64,000 nucleotides of DNA from Petrosia ficiformis (taxonomy: Eukaryota; Porifera; Demospongiae; Haplosclerida; Petrosiidae): NCBI GenBank assembly GCA_947044365.1, contig OX345636.1:58903537-58967536 (forward strand). Reading direction: 5' to 3'. This document shows, piece by piece, positions 13,101-28,100 of the stretch (position 1 is the first letter of the stretch; each line of letters opens with the position of its first letter). The translations under genes were made by a program, and so were the position numbers. The notes under the pieces are model-generated. The model saw only the letters and a program-made list of their open reading frames with translations. It was not told the DNA's origin and made no database searches.

Positions 13101-16100
13101 CTTTCTTTCTTTTTTGAGATAAAACAGAGACTAAAATGTAAGACTTATAGTATAGACAAGGAAGAGACTGGTATAATCATACTAAAATCTTTCAGTTATA
13201 AAGTAATAAGTACTGACATGTTAGTTTATATAATTATATAGCTATTATTGTATTATTATAAAAACTAACATGCCAGTACAATTTTATTACTTTATACACA
13301 TGTATGTTTTATGTAAACCATCTGAAGTAAATGTTCTTGTTATTATATAACCCTACAAATCAGTGAGCAATGACATATATATATATATATACATAATTAT
13401 AATCTTTTGGCATATTATATTTAAAAAAAAAGATCAGGGTTTCATTTAGGGGGGGGGGGGGGGGGGGGGGGGCGGGGGGGCATTCGCCCCCCCTTGGGAA
13501 TTTGGTTGGCCAAAAATATTTTTAATGTTAATAGTTAGCTGAATACAACTATTTTGGGTTTAGATTCCAAAAATAGTATCTCAAACAGTTACATCATTGT
13601 GGTCTGAAAATGCACCAGAAATGACCTCAGAGAGTCTAACACCAAAAAAAGTCCCTGGGGTAGCATGCCCCCACAACCCCCTAGGCAGTTGGTGTGCAGA
13701 CCACACCAACCCTATACATCGCCCCCCCCCCCCCAAAGTTCTCAACATTCAACTTTTGCCCCCCCTTGACAATTTTTCTAAATGAAAGCCTGAAGATTAT
13801 AGTTTGTATTACTTTGCAACAAAGGCAAGGGTCCCGTCCCGACGGCGCTCGTTTAAAAGATTGCACTCTGGCTCTGTAATGATATTCATAACTCTTATTA
13901 ATTTTAAAAACATATTTCAGCTACATGTACATAAACAGCAGTGTTTCTCCCAGGATAAATATTAAGTGTGAGGGAGTACATCAGTGGTACATGACATTTG
14001 GGCAACAATGTTCAATCATTGTTGTAAAACAGTGTTTTTAAAATTCAAAACTAAATGGTAGGGGAGCAAGACTGATATAGCGCCATGGTACCACCCTTTA
14101 TGGGGGAAACACTGAAAGCAGGTCTTCAGAGAAGTGCTTGTTTCAGTTAAAGTTTTGTTTTTATCCAATTCTTATATGCCTAATCACAAAGAGCTGGATA
14201 ATCAAACTCTTAGGTACACTGTACATTTCTCTGGAGTGTAATGGATCACATACAATTGAAACTACACATGCATGTACTTGTACATGTAATGGTTAACTAC
14301 AAACTGTTCAGTCCACTTTCCTACTTACATGTAGTTTTGTATTGTCACTATAGTGACAATTGTCACTACAAACAGTGGAATTCTCACTCTCTGTAGCAAC
14401 ATCTCGTATATGTATTGATGTTCATGTTTTGCAGGTCATCCTATATAGATGGTGTATGCAACCATATCTAAACATTTGCTTAACCCTTAGAGGACTGATG
14501 TCACATATATGTGACATTTCATCCCTATGTGGTTCGCCGTCTGTTCCTAGCTACACGAAGCTGTCCAAATGGTTGTAATTGGCGTCAGGCACAAGTTGAT
14601 GAACCTGGCTAAAAAATTTGATTGTTTTCTGGCCGCCCTTTGGCCTAAATAACAATCATGGGGGAGATTTTAAGGGGGGGTGTCCCCCTGTTAATGCGGG
14701 GGTTCGAAGTGGGTGCAGCCCTCTCGCTGTCGATGAATTTTGCAATTTTTGATCACGCCCACGTTGTCTGGTGGGTACCTGAGGCATTTCCCTTGGTGTG
14801 AAACCTGAAATCGTGGGTGTAGCTGGTGCCAACATGCAGTGGGGTCATTTTGTTAGCCCCAGTTCCAGTCAAAAGAAGGAGAGCACTGCATTTGATTTGA
14901 TCCTACGAAGTGCTTGGGGACTTTCGAGTCCCGGTAAGCAAGTTGGTGGAAGTAGTACTCCACGTCGGAAAAGGAGCCAAGTTTGGGGTAGAGAAAGTGA
15001 ACGGTGCCCACATTATATGCAATAGAGTCACCAGTGTTGGAAATGGGAAGAATTTTGAAAAACAGGCTCAGTCCTCTAAGGGTTAATTGAGTGTAAATTA
15101 ATACATGTACTTGTGCTATACATACTATATAAGTTACATGTACATGTTCATACTGTATTTACATGTATATTAGTACTTATACTTGTTATTATAATGCTTG
15201 TTGATATTATAATATGTACATGTAGTACATGTATACCATGTATATTACATGTACATGTACATGTACATACATACAGTGTGTACTGCAATACAGTATATAT
15301 GCTATTGTACATTTTGTAACTAGCACACATCTACATACATGTACAATTATTCATGTTAATACTATAGATCATTTTCTTACTATTACATGTACATAGGATA
15401 GTACATGTACATGTACATGTACATGTACAGAATATAGTTATGAGATATTATGTGAGCATAAACAATACTATAGCCACCAAACTACATGTACATGTTATTT
15501 TAGGTATCAGCTGTGTTTGTATGTACATGTACTACATGTATTAATTCAGCTATGATAATTTATGATTATAATATCATTCAAGCCTTTCAAATGTTGATTA
15601 CTAACACCTCGAGGATTCTGTGATATCATGATTGTTTTATAGTGACAATATTATATACTCACCTATACAGATTCATTATTGGTTTCATTTGATAGTATAG
15701 GTCACATGTCAAAGTATAATTTCACTCCATTATTTTATTCATATACATATTCATATGCATGTACATGTACATAGTGGAATAAAAACAAGAAAATGAATTT
15801 TTAGTAATAGTTGGAACTATACAATATTCAAAATTAAATTAATCTGTATAAATACTAATACATGTAATTCTCCCCCTTTTATACAAGTCATATTCCCACC
15901 TGATTATCTAATGATCCAGGTAACATGTTCACTTTAAGTTGGTACATAGTCTGGTAATTATAGTGTATTTATTAACTGACATACAGTATAATTATATCAA
16001 TAAAAAGTCACCATACAGTGCAGTAATTACTCAGTTTCTACAGTACTTTAAAAGTGGTTTGACAGTAATTGGTGTACTTATGAATTACTGTAATTACTGC

Positions 16101-19100
16101 ACTATACTGACAGTAGAAATAAGGTAATTATTGTTACTGTATGATGACTTTTTATTGACATGTATGGTACGTTTATCATTACTGTAAAAGTCATTTTTAT
16201 GGCCCGTAGGGCCATCCCTATAATTGCTTTCCACGGGGTTTAATGTATATTATATATATATAATTATATATATCTATATACGTATATTCTTGTGTCACTT
16301 GCGCGACTATGCGTTGTATACGTAGTTAAGGAAGTTGCGTCATTCCCGGGGGCTCGGTCAATTAATGGGCGTGGCACGTAAAAGAACGCGCGTTTGAGCT
16401 ACAGACCAGCCAGGAAGATTCAGAAAGGATGTAAAACTGCCAATAACTGTTGTATATAGCAGAGAAACAGTATAGATATTATGCAAGAATCTTTAACAAG
16501 TAAGTATGATAAGTTGTTGAGTTTCAGACACGAGGAAGTCATCATTTAGAACCTTGAAGGAGTACCTCAGTCAGTTCATCAGACATCTGTGTATTTAGAC
16601 TGCAATTAGGCTTACACTTACGTCTTCAGGCCCCAGGAGTACACAGAAAGGTAGAGACACTAGTGCCATCAGCAATGCTTAATACATAGTCATCACAAAG
16701 CAAATATAGGGATGTTTTTTCTCCATATACACTTGTTAAAACTAATTTTTAAATAAAACTTGTTCTTGTTATGTAAGCTATGAAAATACATGAACTTTGA
16801 ATACTGTAGTTGTGAGAGACATCAAACTGATAATTATATACCAATGCTTTTGATTAATTAATTAACCATTAGATGACATCATATATACGTATATGTAATT
16901 ATTACACTTGCAGTCACTATCCTAGCATAATGTTTGTGTGCACTAGTAAGCTCTTAAAAGTCAAATATATGAGAATACTTTTGTCCCATTTTTGGCTAGA
17001 CATACGTATATATTTATTATATACTGTATATAGTGACATTACCCTCATGATAATTAAGACACAAACAGACTGAATGTTATACATTAAACATCTCTCCTGA
17101 TACTATACATACACTATTCATAAATAAATCAAATCTACCATTCTATTGTAAGTATACAGTGTTCTCAACAGGATTTTAGCTAAAATTCTAAGATTTAATA
17201 GGTGTGGCTAAGTTTCTTGATTCATGCCACGCCACAAGTTAGTAGAAAAATGATGAGTGATAGGGGTGTAGGCTTAATTCCAGAGCTGAAATGATGGACC
17301 AGCACCGCCACTAAAAAGCCTAGTGAGAATGTACCCTGCTAGTATATTGTCTAATGTATCCAGAAATTACACATGCTATGAGACCTCTTAAAGTGGACAA
17401 TTTTCAGTCTCAATTGACCTCTTGCCAATCGTTTTAGTTAAAAACATGAACATTTTGCTATTCTGTAAAGTAGCCACTAAATGTCCCAAATAATATCTTT
17501 ACTAGAGAATGCTTGCATGCATACAGTCATTGTGGGGCAAGCCTGAGAAGGAATAACCAAATGAGCAAAAGCAAGGAGAAGGGAAGAAGAGCAAAATGCA
17601 ACAGTTCATGAGTTGTTTTTGGTTTTAGAGCAACAGGAACTCACAAAACATGTAGACCAGTTTATCAGTACTATCAATCCAATCTCTCCTCTTTAGTCTC
17701 TGCAGTTTGTCTAGCTCTGTCCTTCTCTTTTCTTTTTATCGATCTCTTTTCATCCATAGCTATCACACAATACATGCATGTAGCTTTGTTAATTAATTAA
17801 TAAAATGTTTTAATATTTGAACAATAAGATATTTATGAAATACATACATGTACATGTACGTACAGCCATACAAACATTTATTGAAAATTCAACATGGTTT
17901 AATAGAACATACGAAATCATGTACAATACATACATATATACTTATACTTACATGTATATACGTAAAGAAAATTCTCAACCAACTCCCTAGTGTGGGCTAT
18001 GTCAGGCTCGCCACAATTAAAACAACAATATATAAAAAATATTATATATTATGGGCAATAGATTGATACTAATATAATATAATTGATATAATACTTGAAC
18101 ATTCTCTACATTAACGATGTCTGTTAGCCATCTTGAAGATCTTGTTAATTGCATAGACACTTGATAACAAATGATATGTGGTTATGAAGACATGTATGTC
18201 TATTAGCAGTAGTGTTGTATTATTATGACAATGATGAGCACTATTAGTTATAGTATGACTAGTTTATCACTAGTTATGATTTAATTATCTATAATAATAT
18301 AGGCTTACTAAAAGGGTTTTAATTTTAAATAACTAACTAAAATTGGTGAATTTTGATTTTAGTTAATTATAGTTATTGTTTCAGACCTGTAATTTAGTTA
18401 TAGTTTAGCTAAAAGTCATAATGTCTTTACTGGAAGGAGTTTTAGTTATAATTATGTTTAATTAAAACAACACTAATTGGTAGTTGTCATTTTGTAGCAT
18501 AATATAGTATTATAGCTATATACATGTATGTATGAATAATGTAATAGTAATTTTAATAGTTAACACAATAGTATTATAGTACAATATACAAGAAAGAAGT
18601 GTGACTCACATCATAATATATGTGATGTAATTTTGAAAAAGGGACACTTCCTTCAATTGCTCATTTAATAACATTTGTTATCAGGAAGAGCTATTATTAA
18701 TTTTTTTAGATACTAAATTGCATTAATTTCCAGTACAAATGGTGGACTTATGAGCTTTTATGCATTTGATAAAAATTATTTTACAGGAATGTGTCCCTTT
18801 CCAAAAATGAGGTCACATATTGCATAGTAGTTATATTCATGTACACCTTTTTCTACATAAGCTGTAACTATTCCTCTACATGTAATCACACATTCACACA
18901 GTCACACACATGCTTTAACAATTCCTAAGAAGTTTTGTGAGAATAAGCAGGTTTGGGTTCAATTAAAATTACAATTGTAATTGCAATCAATTACAATTAT
19001 GTAGTTGTAATTGTACCAGTGGTATAGCCAGGCCCCAATTGATGCCTGGGCCTAAAAAGGGAAAATTGGCGCGTGAAGCGAGCTGAAACATTTTTTGCTA

Positions 19101-22100
19101 ATTAATTATTCATGATGGGTAGGTCGATTAATAAATAATTTATAATAATATGTAATAGTTAGAGCCCTCGTGAGAGTGCTCTAACCAACACTATTGCATC
19201 CTATTTGCCCAAGAACACGAGAAAATACGAGGGCGTACCCCGAGTATTTTCGAGTGCTTCAAGGGGAAATAGGGTGCAATTGTGTTGGTTAAAGCACTCC
19301 CACGAGGGCTTTAAATCTATTACCATTTTCTCTTAGATGGCGTTGTAAAGAAGCAATTATTTGTAACAATGTTTTTGGTAGATAAACTTCACTGTCCTGC
19401 CTTCTTTCTTCCATTATGAACTCTGCTATTCGCTCTTCCATTCTGCTAGCTGTCATTTGTGTTAATTTGTCTGAAATATTTTCTATCTGTCACAATGACA
19501 TACAGACATGTTTATATACACATAAAAACCAGTTATAAATGTCTTGTTTTGGTGTATATGTGGGTAACATGTACAGTAGCCCTCAATAAGAACTTCATGT
19601 AGCATTGTTGTAGTACACAAGTAGTACTCTACACTCCATAAAACACTGAAAGAGCATATTATTATGCATACTACACTTAATAAAATAATAAACAGCAGTG
19701 ACATTTGAGCTCTACCTTCTACTACTAACTAACTAACCTTTCTTTACCTCTACATATATAACTCTCCCATTTTATATAACTAGAGTCTGTAACTTACATG
19801 TACTTTGGTGGAAAGAAGTGTTGTTAAGAAAGCTACACATGTATACATGTTAAATGTACATGTATGATGCACTATCAGCAGGAAGATAGCAAGGCAGGTG
19901 CTTAAAAGTTTAGTAGTCTAAAGGGCAACACCCACACCTTTGCTTATACCTGTGTAACTTCACATTTTACACAACACAGACTTCTAACTTCTTTAATTAG
20001 ACAGGGGAGCTTCTAACAAAGTCATAGATACCAAATACATGTATATGTACATGTACATGCTTCGTTAGTCAGAGGAAAGCAACAAAGCGAGTGTTTGAAA
20101 TAGCAGTGGTCAGTGCCATTAGCCATGAGGTTAATGTGCTATGCGTTGTACATATATGTACATATTAAAATTAAAATGTTGCTGTAATTAACATGGTGGA
20201 ACATACTTAGTACATACATGTACGTACTACAATAACACTGTGTGAACTTTTTATTGAGGGCTACTATATACAAGAATGTGTACACATATATGTGTCTAGT
20301 AATTACATGTAGTCTGATAGCATTGCCTCTTCACTGGTAGGAGGAAGGGTCTGGGACATACATGTACATGTACATTAGCGGACACCTCCCAATAGCGGAC
20401 ACCTCTGTAAGACAGACACTTTCTTGTAGTCCCAAACACACTTCCATAGATGCCCATAGATTGGAACCCTCTGAAATACGGACACCTCGCTATTCCGTAT
20501 ACCGGACACATATCACGTCCCCATTGATATTATAAGATACGAAAACCACTCTATATTGCCATTTAATTTCCTTAATAAGCATGAGCAAAATGCAACAGTT
20601 TATCCAGGGGTATGGAAATAGTGATCCAATTGCCGGACATTCTGGCTTGTTTTCACTACTCTTGTCCTGCTCCTCATGTACTTTGTATACAGTTCAGTTT
20701 TAATTTACCAGACATTCACTAGATTTATCGGACAATGTCCTGCATGACTGGGTGTTTCCACACCCCTGAGTTCATGAGTTGGTTTTGGTTTTAGAGCAAC
20801 AGGAACTCACAAAACTAGTACAACTAGTACAACTAGTACAACTATACTCCAAAAATACTTTAGATGAAACACTTCCTTCAATAGCTCATTTAATAACATT
20901 TGTTATCAGGAAGAGCTATTATTAATCTTCTTAGATACTGAATTTCAGTACAAAATAGTGGACTTACGTACGAACTATTAACATTAATTTGATCAAAATT
21001 GTGTTACAGGAAAGTGTCCCTTTCCAAAAATTAGGTCACATATTGATGGTAGTTATATTTCATGTACATATATATACATGCTTTTTCTACATAAGCTACT
21101 GTACATGTATAACTATTCCTCTACATGTAATCACATATACACATAGTCACACACGCTTTTATTGCTTTAACAATTCCTAAGAAATTTTGGGATAATAATC
21201 AAATATGGGTTCACTTACAATTACAATTGTAATTGAGGTCAATTACAATTACAATTATGTAGTTGTAATTGTACTGTAATTGAAACATTTGTATTGATGC
21301 TATTTTTAACCATAAGGATTTTACTTTCATTCGGCATTCTATACCAAATTATTAAAATGTAATGGTTATTATACATGTAGACACTTTCATTTTAGAATTT
21401 ATGCTACCGGTTTAGAGGTATTGCTGTAATTATATTGTAATTGCATGCGACTGTACATGTAATTGTAGTTGAATGTCACATAATTGTAATTGTAATTACA
21501 CTAACAATAATTGAAGCTGTAATTGTAATTGGCCTTTTGTAATTGAACCCAGACCTGGTACACATACATGTAGATGTACATAACCACTATTAATTAATTT
21601 ATATTCACATGTCACCTGAAATAATTGGAACAGAGTGTTTGTATAAATGTAGCATTGTTAAGTAAATTCTTAGCTTGATACACCTACTATTATTACACTA
21701 TATATAAGAGAACAACTACATTTTGTATTTAGTAATACAAACTATTGATCTTCCAGATAATAAATTCTATCATCTTTTATAATTAATAATGAACATTTTA
21801 ATAATAATCATTTGTTTTATGTAGATATTATATTCTCCTTTGTATACATTATACACATGTATCATGTACTTTTATATCTTCATTGTATCTAATTCAGATT
21901 ATAAAGAGTATCACCATACCATTGTGTATACTTACATAATCTTGTTTGAATTCTCATTAGTTTATATCTTATAATTCAGTTACATTCCTCCCTACTTAAT
22001 CAACATGATGTTAAATGTAGTATCCTATCAAGACACTAAATTGTTTAATATAATTATGATTAGTAATTGAGTCATGCATTTCTAATATGAATTGATTATA

Positions 22101-25100
22101 CAAAATCTAAAGAATTGCTTTTTTATTTCTTTTACATATAGGGTGGTAATACACCCCTTCATGAGGCTGCTATAAGGAATTATAAAGATGTGGCAGATAT
22201 ACTATTGCGTCATGGAGCAAATGTGGATACACGGAATCATGTTAGTTCTAATAACACACTATACTATAGTATTCATTATGTTATTGTACTAATTCCGGTG
22301 GTAATACATATTTTCATTAGTAATTGAATTTTGTGATTATAAAGAAGGGCTAATCTACTATACAGATCTGTGTTATAATATATAAATACCTTGTACGATA
22401 TAACAGTGTCACAAGTATTATATTTACATAGAATATGATTTACATTAGTCTCCAGTAATGTAATGTAAATGAATTAATTGTAAGTACTCTCTGTCTTTTA
22501 CCATTTTGATGACATAATGATTATAATTATTATCCTTTCCAAATACAAAATTGTTTAATGTGGACATTTTTATATACTCAGAAAAACATGTTATAAATGT
22601 CTTGTTTTAGTATACATGTGGTTAACATGTATACAAGAATGTGTACACATGTGTCTAAGTAATTAGTCTGGTGGCACTGCCCCTTCACTGGTCGGATGAA
22701 GGGTCTGGTACATATTTTACCAGATTTCTCTTATGAGCACCACCTCAAAAGTAACAAATACAATGGTCAATGTATATTATGAATGTTATTTATTGTATTA
22801 TACATATAACTGGTATAACAATTATATTATACATGTAATTTATAAAAAGGGACCTTGTTCAGCAATTAAACACTTACCTTTAATGAGCGCCATCGGGATG
22901 CAACTCTTGCCTATGTGGCAAAGTAATACAAAGCACTACAATTTTTTTGAAAACATAATAAAGTTTGTTTATGAAACAAACAATACTTTTGTTACATGGA
23001 ATACACATATATATAAATTTGAAAAACATTTATGGGCATTAATTAAAACTGTTATAACTTTATATCCTAAAAGACAAAATAAGAATATCAATGAAAGAAA
23101 TATATAATTTGTTTATGTATCTTACATCTTATTCTCTGTTTTCCTTCGAAAAACAATGAAGAAGTTCTCAAGTCTACCTCTAAAATCTCCAACGTGAGAA
23201 AACGTATTAAATCACCTGTTTAGTACATGACGCTTTGCAAGCATGCACGTGCACATACCTGTAGGTGGAGCTAGGTAGCTCTCTATCTTGCATCAATGGC
23301 GGTATAGTAGCAACCATTACCTCAATTGTTTTTGGTTTGAAGTGTTTCTTGGCTAGCGACAGCCATGAAACAGGATCACTTGTGTTTTGTGTGTCCATAT
23401 TTACTCTCGCTATTGCCCTCGTTTCATCTTAAAGTCGTGAAACGGTAACTGTGAGTTATAAAAATTGTCATAACTTTAGAACCAAAAGGTTTTAGAAGAA
23501 TTCCTACGTTATTTTTTTCCTTGTATAATTTGAAGTCTACCAGTACCCCGTTTGAAATGTCAATGTTTATATTTTTCCAGAAAAATTGCTAACAGACACA
23601 CAGACACACAGACAAAATGATTACCGTACATGTATACACTTGTCCTCAGACCACTTCCTCATATGTAAAGTGAGTGGTAACACCAGACTATCTAGTAATT
23701 ATACAATGACACCTTAGCTCACTATGTAGTTGATAATAATCTTTTCACTGAGTACATACATGTACATTACTCAATGTAGATTCTTAATCTCTCATACATG
23801 TACATACATGTAGTGTTGGGCGATTATGAGAATTGATGATATGATACACATGTAATTATACAGTATATATTCACGATTATCACGGTTATAATCAAAGAGA
23901 TTTGTAGTATTCCCACCTTTGGCTTGGACTGATTTTTTACACTTGTAACAAACGGGCCTCTTGTTCCAACTCAATCATAATACAATCTTCTGTTGCCTGT
24001 AGTCCCAAGTAAGTCCAAACACAACTTTTTGTGTTTTTTTTTCTTTACAACATTCATTCCCTGAGCTTGATGTAAAGCCATCTTTTTACTTAAGACATCA
24101 TTACTGTAGTGTGTACATGTACATGTAGATGGTACTACAATCATTACTGTAGTGTGTACATGTACAAATGAACATCTACTACATGTACATGTAGATGGTA
24201 CTACAATCATTACTGTAGTGTGTACATGTACAAATGAACATCTACTACATGTACATGTAGATGGTACTACCATCATTACTGTAGTGTGTACATGTACAAA
24301 TGAACATCTACTACATGTACATGTAGATGGTACTATAATCATTACTGTAGTGTGTACGTGTACAAATGAACATCTACTACATGTACATGTAGATGGTACT
24401 ACAATCATTACTGTAGTGTGTACATGTACAAATGAACATCTAGTACATGTACATGTACATGTAGATGGTACTACCATCATTACTGTAGTGTGTACATGTA
24501 CAAATGAACATCTACTACATGTACATGTAGATGGTACTACCATCATTACTGTAGTGTGTACATGTACATCTACTACATGTACATGTACATGTAGATGGTA
24601 CTACCATCATTACTGTAGTGTGTACATGTACAAATGAACATCTACTACATGTACATGTAGATGGTACTACCATCATTACTGTAGTGTGTACATGTACAAA
24701 TGAACATCTACTACATGTACATGTAGATGGTACTACCATCATTACTGTAGTGTGTACATGTACAGGTATTATAAAGTCAACAAGTTTTATAATAACAAGT
24801 ATAAGTACTAGTATATATGTATACAGTGTATACATGTATATTATACATACAGCCGGTATAAACATGTAGTCATGTACTTAGTCTCATGTGGCTAACATGC
24901 ATTGTATCATAAAATGAGGCAACATCTGGGGAAATTGTAACATTTCTGCTGGAAGATTTATCACAGAGCCAATCAAATTCGTTTGGTCATATGACTTTCA
25001 CCAAAAGAAAATGTATTATAGTGTAACTGGAGACTATACAGAACATTCAGACACTTGCCTTGCTGTATTGCAATAACAAACACCCATTCTGGTTTCTGTG

Positions 25101-28100
25101 GCTTTATTAGATGATCTTCTATCCAACAAAGTAAGTTAGAATTCTGAATGTGTTCAAATTTTAAAGATATAATAAACCTATAAAATGTTTTCAAAATCTC
25201 GCTGATGTAGCGTCATGGGAATTCATCAATTACATTCTTGTTTGTATCACAGTTTCCCCAGATGCTTCCTCATTTTATCAATATAATTATCAGCCATGCA
25301 AGACTATTATATACTATATACATTTAGTATGAATACAAGTACATCAGTATTTTTGATAAGCTTATATGGCACACCATTGGCCCAAAGAGCTTCTTATTTG
25401 GCACTGCACAGTTCTCTATTTGGGCCAGTGGTGCAGTTAATTACGATTATATTGTCAGTAACATCATTAACTCTTTGTTACTTGGCTCAAGATGTATTCT
25501 CAATGGCACACACACTAACCATTGTTCAGCCAATTTGGCCCATGCTTCAAAACTTATCAAAAATTCTGAAGTACATGCGTATGTATTAATTTACAGCCTA
25601 TAAAGGAATTAGTCTCAATGTAAGTACTCTCTGTCTTTTACCATTTTGGTGACATAATCCTTTCCAAATATATTGGATAAACACTTCATGAGATTCATGA
25701 AGAAAAATGACCTTCTTAGTTTCCATGCATGACTTAAAACTTTTAAAAGAAGTTTATATTTCATTCCACCATATAAACATTATGTGTAGGTAGTATTTTA
25801 ATACAGACATGTTTATTTACACATAAAAACCAGTTATAAATGTCTCGTTATGGTGTATATGTGGGTAACATGTACAGTAGCCCTCAATAAAATGTTCACA
25901 TAGCATTGTTGTAGTACACAAGTAGTACTCTACACTCCATAAAATACTGAAAGAGCATATTATTATGCATACTACACTTAATAAAATAATGAACAGCAGT
26001 GACATTTGAGCTCCACCTTCTACTACTAACTAACTAACCTTTCTTTACCTCTACATATATAACTCTCCAATTTTATATAACTAGAGTTTCTAACTTACAT
26101 GTACTTTGCTGGAAAGAAGAGTTGTTAAGAAAGCTATAGATGTTAAATATGTGATTCACTATCAGCTAGAAGATAGCAAGAAGATAGCAAGAAGATAGCA
26201 AGAAGATAGCAAGGCGAATGCTTACAAGTTTAGTATACCAAAGGGCAACACCCACACCTTTACTTACCTGTATAACTTACTCATTTTACAGTTTATATAG
26301 ACTACTAACTTACTTACAGGGGAGCTTCTAACAAAGTTGTAGATACCAAATACATGCTTCATTAGTCAGAGGAAAGCAGCAAAGGGAGTGTCTGTACCAA
26401 CAGCCACGAGGCTTAATAGTGCACTATGCGTTGTACATGTACGTATGTACAGTGTACATATTAAAATTAAAATGTTACCATAGTTAGTAGTTAACATGGT
26501 GCAACATACTTAGTACATACATGTACATGTACATACTACAATAACACTGTGTGAACGTTTTATTGAGGGCTACTGTATACAAGAATGTGTACACATGTAT
26601 GTGTCTAGTAATTACATGTAGTCTGATGGCATTGCCTCTTCACTGGTAGGAGGAAGGGTCTGGGACATATATGTACATACACATGTATATAATACATGTA
26701 CTATAATACATGTACCAGATTACTCCACTTCAAACCACAAGCTCCACATCACATGTAACAAATACAATGTTCAATGTGAATAATATTCTTTGTATTATAC
26801 ATTATAACTGGTATAACAATTGAGAGGGTATAAAACCCAGAATGGAATGAAACTGAATGTGGAATGGAATGGAACGGAACTGGAAGTTGATAACTATTAT
26901 TATATGGTTGGTAATTGAATTTATTAAGTAATTTTAATATTATATCATGCACAAAAAAACCAAACAAAGTCTGTACCTTTATTAGTGGAATATTTGTCTA
27001 CCAATAATGATCAATCTCAATATTGACATACAACCATACAAAAGTAGTTACATCATATATAGTAATTTATTAAGTAACTTAACAAGTGCATAGGTAACAA
27101 AGTATCTACATAAGTGATATATAGCAACTCATTATAAATAAATAAGTAACTTCATATGAATAGTCTCATCACTAGAATCTTTACATTTGGTAGATGAATC
27201 TTCCAAGATACACACTTAGATATTTTGAATGGTGGTGGTGATGAAGATGATGACAGAGAGTCATACTCATCGCTACAAATTAAAATGAGTTCAGAAGTCA
27301 TTCCTCTCTTGCTTCCACATTTGTCTTTTTGCACATACTAATAATATTAAGATTAAATAATTTTATTTAATGTAGTTATTAATTTCCGGTTCCGTTCTGT
27401 TCCAAGTTTTCTACCTTCCCATCAAAATTATATTATACATGTAACCAAATTTTATTAAACACTTACCTTTAGTCAGTCACTATTCAGCCATTTTGTACAG
27501 GAAGCCAACAAAATGTGGAATTAATGATATCTCATCCTGGATACCAAATTTGATTGACTTCCTGTACAAAATAGCGGAGCTAACCATTTGCTCAAAATTA
27601 TTTTGTGGTAGAGTACAACTTGTTCATTTTTGTAATTCAGTCACTATTGCCCAGCCCTAATTAATACACACTTACAAAGCAAGTATCCCCACCTCAATCA
27701 ACCTTCCAGCTTGTAAAAGTCTGATATACATGTACATGTATACACTTGTCCTCAGACCACTTCCTCATATGTAAAGTGAGTGGTAACACCAGACTATCTA
27801 GTAATTATACAATGACACCTTAGCTCACTATGTAGTTGATAATAATCTTTTCACTGAGTACATACATGTACATTACTCAATGAATGAGTCTTCCAAGTAG
27901 ATTCTTGGCTTGGACTGATTTTTTTACACTTGTAACAAACGGGCCTCTTGTTCTGACTCAATCATAATACAATCTTCTGTTGCCTGTAGTCCCAAGTAAG
28001 TCCAAACACAACTTTTTGTGTTTTTTTTTCTTTACAACATTCATTCCCTGAGCTTGATGTAAAGCCATCTTTTTACTTAAGACACTTTTGTGGTCTAACA

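Larger units (their letters stand above)
9999..22141 (+). other. Intron 2 (12.1 kb), transposon-rich
   Basis: No exon is recognised. In order it holds a partial MITE-1, the second 8.1-9.1 kb block, a CpG-containing repeat with a 215-codon frame, a poly-G hAT-like element, a small hAT-like MITE, a piggyBac-like element, TACATGTA tracts, MITE-1, an empty hAT target site, foldback elements and most of block A. Confidence 0.75.
19567..22884 (+). repeat. Segmental duplication block A (contains ankyrin exon 3)
   Basis: Pairs with block B (40317-43368) in the same order and orientation. Shared contents are the CAGTAGCCCTCAATAA start, CGGACACCTC-rich DNA, a hAT-like MITE, a family T MITE, an AATTACAATTGTAATTG palindrome element, the 600 bp before the exon and the 240 bp after it. 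In the last two stretches the copies are almost identical. The exon between them is strongly diverged. The left 0.9 kb of the block also recurs at 25810-26690 and 46115-46975. Confidence 0.9.

Noticed and set aside
12594..13241. 215-codon plus-strand frame, one of the longest outside the main gene
   Set aside because: It starts in a TG microsatellite, lies in a dispersed repeat whose other copy is not open in that frame, and has no recognisable domain.
23971..24869. Open frames of 116-191 codons encoding repeated [15 protein letters not shown] or its complement
   Set aside because: They are by-products of the 66-bp minisatellite, open in several frames on both strands.
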